In this document: positions 61,842-64,000 of the stretch, piece by piece
Position numbering within the stretch: the stretch's first letter is position 1
How the letters are laid out: each line of letters starts with the position of its first letter
NCBI RefSeq assembly: GCF_964204645.1
Contig: NC_134028.1
Span: 3,570,501-3,634,500 of the forward strand
From: Tubulanus polymorphus
Taxonomy: Eukaryota > Nemertea > Palaeonemertea > Tubulaniformes > Tubulanidae
Direction: 5' to 3'
DNA length: 64,000 bases
Position numbers and translations under genes: made by a program
Notes under the pieces: model-generated
Told to the model about the DNA's origin: nothing
Seen by the model: only the letters and a program-made list of their open reading frames with translations
Databases searched by the model: none

Positions 61842-64000
61842 TCACCGTTTCCGCGAGTAAATCGTAGTTTTACGCGTACAGTTAATGTGAAACGCAGTCA
61901 CGGGATCTTCGTGTACGCATGTTAATAGCACGCTACGGAATTTATCGATCAGCGTCAATAACTGCGACCGACGCAGATTCTCGTAAAACATTATATCCTC
62001 TAAATGATGTTTACCATTGAAATACGGACACAACCTACGTGAAAAATGAGATCGAAATTCTATTCATTCATTGCATCATTCGCAGACAGCAAAATGAACG
62101 CAGGGGTGTAGAGGTAGGCTGTATGTAGCACTACAGGCCCCGGCCTACACTGTAGCCAAGTTATAACTTTTAAAGCATGTTTAATTCAAATCTAGAAATT
62201 TGCTGGATGAGTTGAAGTGACTTTATCAATTAACTTACCGACAATAATCGCAATTGAAGTGATATCAAAATAATAGATTGAGGCATGTCTTTCATATTTT
62301 CGTGCTTACAACTTTATAAATCCCAACTACGACCCCGATACTTATTACAAACAGAATTTCATCGTACCTGGCGAATAGTTTAAGGTCGTCGTTATTACTA
62401 GCAGCCGGTACGGAAAGAATGGCTTGTCTCTTGATGACTGAAAGGTTTGATAGTAGATGCTCTTGATTACGACCGGACCACGCACTGGTAGTATTACCAG
62501 CTGACAGTGATTCCGAGGAAGTTTGTGCGGCGAGAGCATTCAGACTCGCATGACTAGTCTCCGGGCTGCCGAGATCACTCGCTGAAAAATTCACAACAAT
62601 CGATCAATTTACGATCACTCAAAATTTCTAGAAAGTATTGAGCAGGGTGGCCACTTTCCCCAATTTATGAATTCCCTGAGTTTTCCATGTTATAACATAA
62701 ATTTCCTGAGTGAGTCTGCTGCGAATGCAGACATTTTAAAAATTCACAAATTTTACAATTCATTTATTTTCCATGAATTGGGTATTCATGAAAAAAAAAA
62801 CCTGGCATAATCAAATTGCCAGAGTTTTTCAGGATAGTGGCTAAATTTGTCAAATTTCCCCGATTTTTTCGCTTTCCTTTTTTCCCCAGGTTTCCCAGGT
62901 CAGCGGCCACCCTGTATTAGAAAATTCTATGCACGGTGATCCCTACCTGATCCGACATCTGACGAATAGCTCGAGCGTTTGAAGAAATCTAAACTGTCGT
63001 CGGAGGTTTGAGAAGTAGCGCGTGAATGATTGGATAAAGGTAACGGTACATTCAGATAGACGTACGTGTGAAGCTGCATCAGTAGCTGATGCTGTAACAA
63101 CCAAACTACCATACGTACATGCTCGACCTAAACAATAAATTGAAATGTTCCAAGCTCTGAAAAAATCTGCCATATTTTTGTCATATATCAGGGTGGCCAC
63201 ATTTCATACCATCCTGAGTTTTCCAGGATGTCTGTAAAACTTTATTTAAAGATATTTCTGATTCCCTAAGTTTTCTAGGTCAGTGGCCACCCTGTATATA
63301 GTCGTATAAACATGTCACAAACATCTGAGAGACTTAAGCAGAATCTACTGTACTATGAAAGCCGGTTAGATTGTGTATACCTGCTGTTGAGGGAGACCCA
63401 TGACATCTTTGTGTTCGCCATAAGGAGTTGGCAGGGAAAACTCCGATAAAAACGCCGGTAAAGACATCCCTGGAAACTCTTTCGTGAACTCTTCTACTCT
63501 ATCGGATGATCTGTAATCAATACATTACAGGAATGATAACCATTTGATGAAAACACTGAGTCTGTGTTGTAACAATTGTATAAAATCCCACAATAAGAGT
63601 GAAGTTTCCTCGAGCTGGTAGTTTATTACAATGTTCGACTATATCATAATATAGTCATTTTCAGGAATACTTAAATTACAACAAAATAATGAAGTACATA
63701 TCAAATCCAGAACCGAGAGAGAATTAATTCATACCTGATAAATTTTTTGTAACTTCGTGATGATGACAATTGGGTTGAGGATATAATTAAAACGTTGTAA
63801 CGAAGTACTCTCTCAAGGAATCATTTTGGGACCCTATTTTTTGTTCATGTTGTCAGTTTTCATATCATTGTTGCAGTAGAGGAACAAACAATGATTTTTG
63901 AACGAAACTCTACTTACAACATAGTGTCGGCGTTTGGAGAAAGCATGTAGACATTGCTCTCACAAAGCGGGTATATGATCATGGCTTTAGCCCAATACAT
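61842..64000 (-). CDS. NPRL3: NPRL3, GATOR1 subunit, C-terminal part (5 exons, cut at window edge)
   Basis: Exons in transcript order: 64000-63918 (partial), 63510-63381, 63127-62947, 62581-62368, 62034-61842. They join in phase to 266 residues ending in TGA. Family marks in order: [14 protein letters not shown]-like segment (here [20 protein letters not shown]), [16 protein letters not shown], a winged-helix segment [20 protein letters not shown], a Ser-rich linker, [20 protein letters not shown], and the C-terminal [20 protein letters not shown] with [20 protein letters not shown]3 pairs with NPRL2 and DEPDC5 in GATOR1, the lysosomal GAP complex that restrains mTORC1 when amino acids are scarce. 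The C terminus runs about 15 residues past the usual end. The 5' part of the gene lies beyond 64000. Confidence 0.93.
62643..62914. mobile_element. CAGGGTGGCCAC-family MITE, good copy
   Basis: Terminal inverted repeats CAGGGTGGCCACTTT and GCGGCCACCCTG, about 272 bp, with no coding capacity. The interior repeats CCCTGAGTTTTCCATG-like text. It lies in an NPRL3 intron. Confidence 0.8.
63189..63294. mobile_element. CAGGGTGGCCAC-family MITE, short copy
   Basis: Terminal inverted repeats CAGGGTGGCCAC and GTGGCCACCCTG are perfect over 12 bp. A TATAT word on each side may be the target duplication. At about 106 bp it is an internally deleted form. Confidence 0.8.
63577..63675 (-). mobile_element. 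Second diverged relative of the hammerhead insertions
   Basis: Read on the minus strand: CTGAAAATGACTATATTATG, then ATAGTCGAACATTG, then CCAGCTCGAGGAAAC and the tail TTATTGTGGGATTTTAT. The order matches the copy at 51924-52060. GAA in place of GAAA and AAA in place of ANGA make it a degenerate core. Confidence 0.5.

Overview
The window is animal nuclear DNA: long introns with GT-AG borders, standard genetic code, many small inverted-repeat elements and microsatellites. The gene content (one Axin-type gene, HERC4-like, RPUSD1, NPRL3) and the compact introns of the right half suggest a non-vertebrate bilaterian, most likely a marine invertebrate such as a lophotrochozoan. The sequence alone does not fix the phylum.

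Layout. 1-6357: no convincing gene; probably the 5' flank of Axin. 6358-37932 (+): Axin, ten coding exons that join in phase into a 972-residue protein (tankyrase-type motif, RGS, GSK3-binding helix, beta-catenin-binding helix, His-rich run, DIX). Most of the 31 kb is intron, rich in CpG/CGA tracts, small repeats and TCF/LEF-type heptamers. 37933-44255: Axin 3' region and intergenic repeats. 44256-46180 (-): RPUSD1, a pseudouridine synthase, five coding exons. 46181-46912: short head-to-head gap, probably a shared promoter. 46913-60309 (+): HERC4-like E3 ligase, 25 coding exons, about 1094 residues, with seven RCC1-type units and a HECT domain. 60310-61841: tail-to-tail gap with poly(A) signals. 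61842-64000 (-): the last five exons of NPRL3 (GATOR1), cut by the window edge.

The genes act in separate processes: Wnt scaffold, RNA modification, ubiquitin ligation and mTORC1 inhibition. Their linkage is notable, because AXIN1, RPUSD1 and NPRL3 all lie on human 16p13.3 near the alpha-globin cluster.

Main points for a second look: (1) HERC4 has two 48-bp versions of one HECT exon (VIFVDEDAIDAGGVRK and VIFLGEDAVDEGGLKK), a likely mutually exclusive pair. (2) Short retroelement-like insertions with target-site duplications carry hammerhead-ribozyme cores in HERC4 introns; one is a perfect 85-bp-arm hairpin. (3) TCF/LEF heptamers are strongly enriched across the Axin locus. (4) A uORF overlaps the Axin start as ATGA. 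(5) A hAT-like MITE contains telomere-like repeats.

Exon borders were placed by reading frames, splice sites and remembered family similarity. No alignment or transcript data were available.
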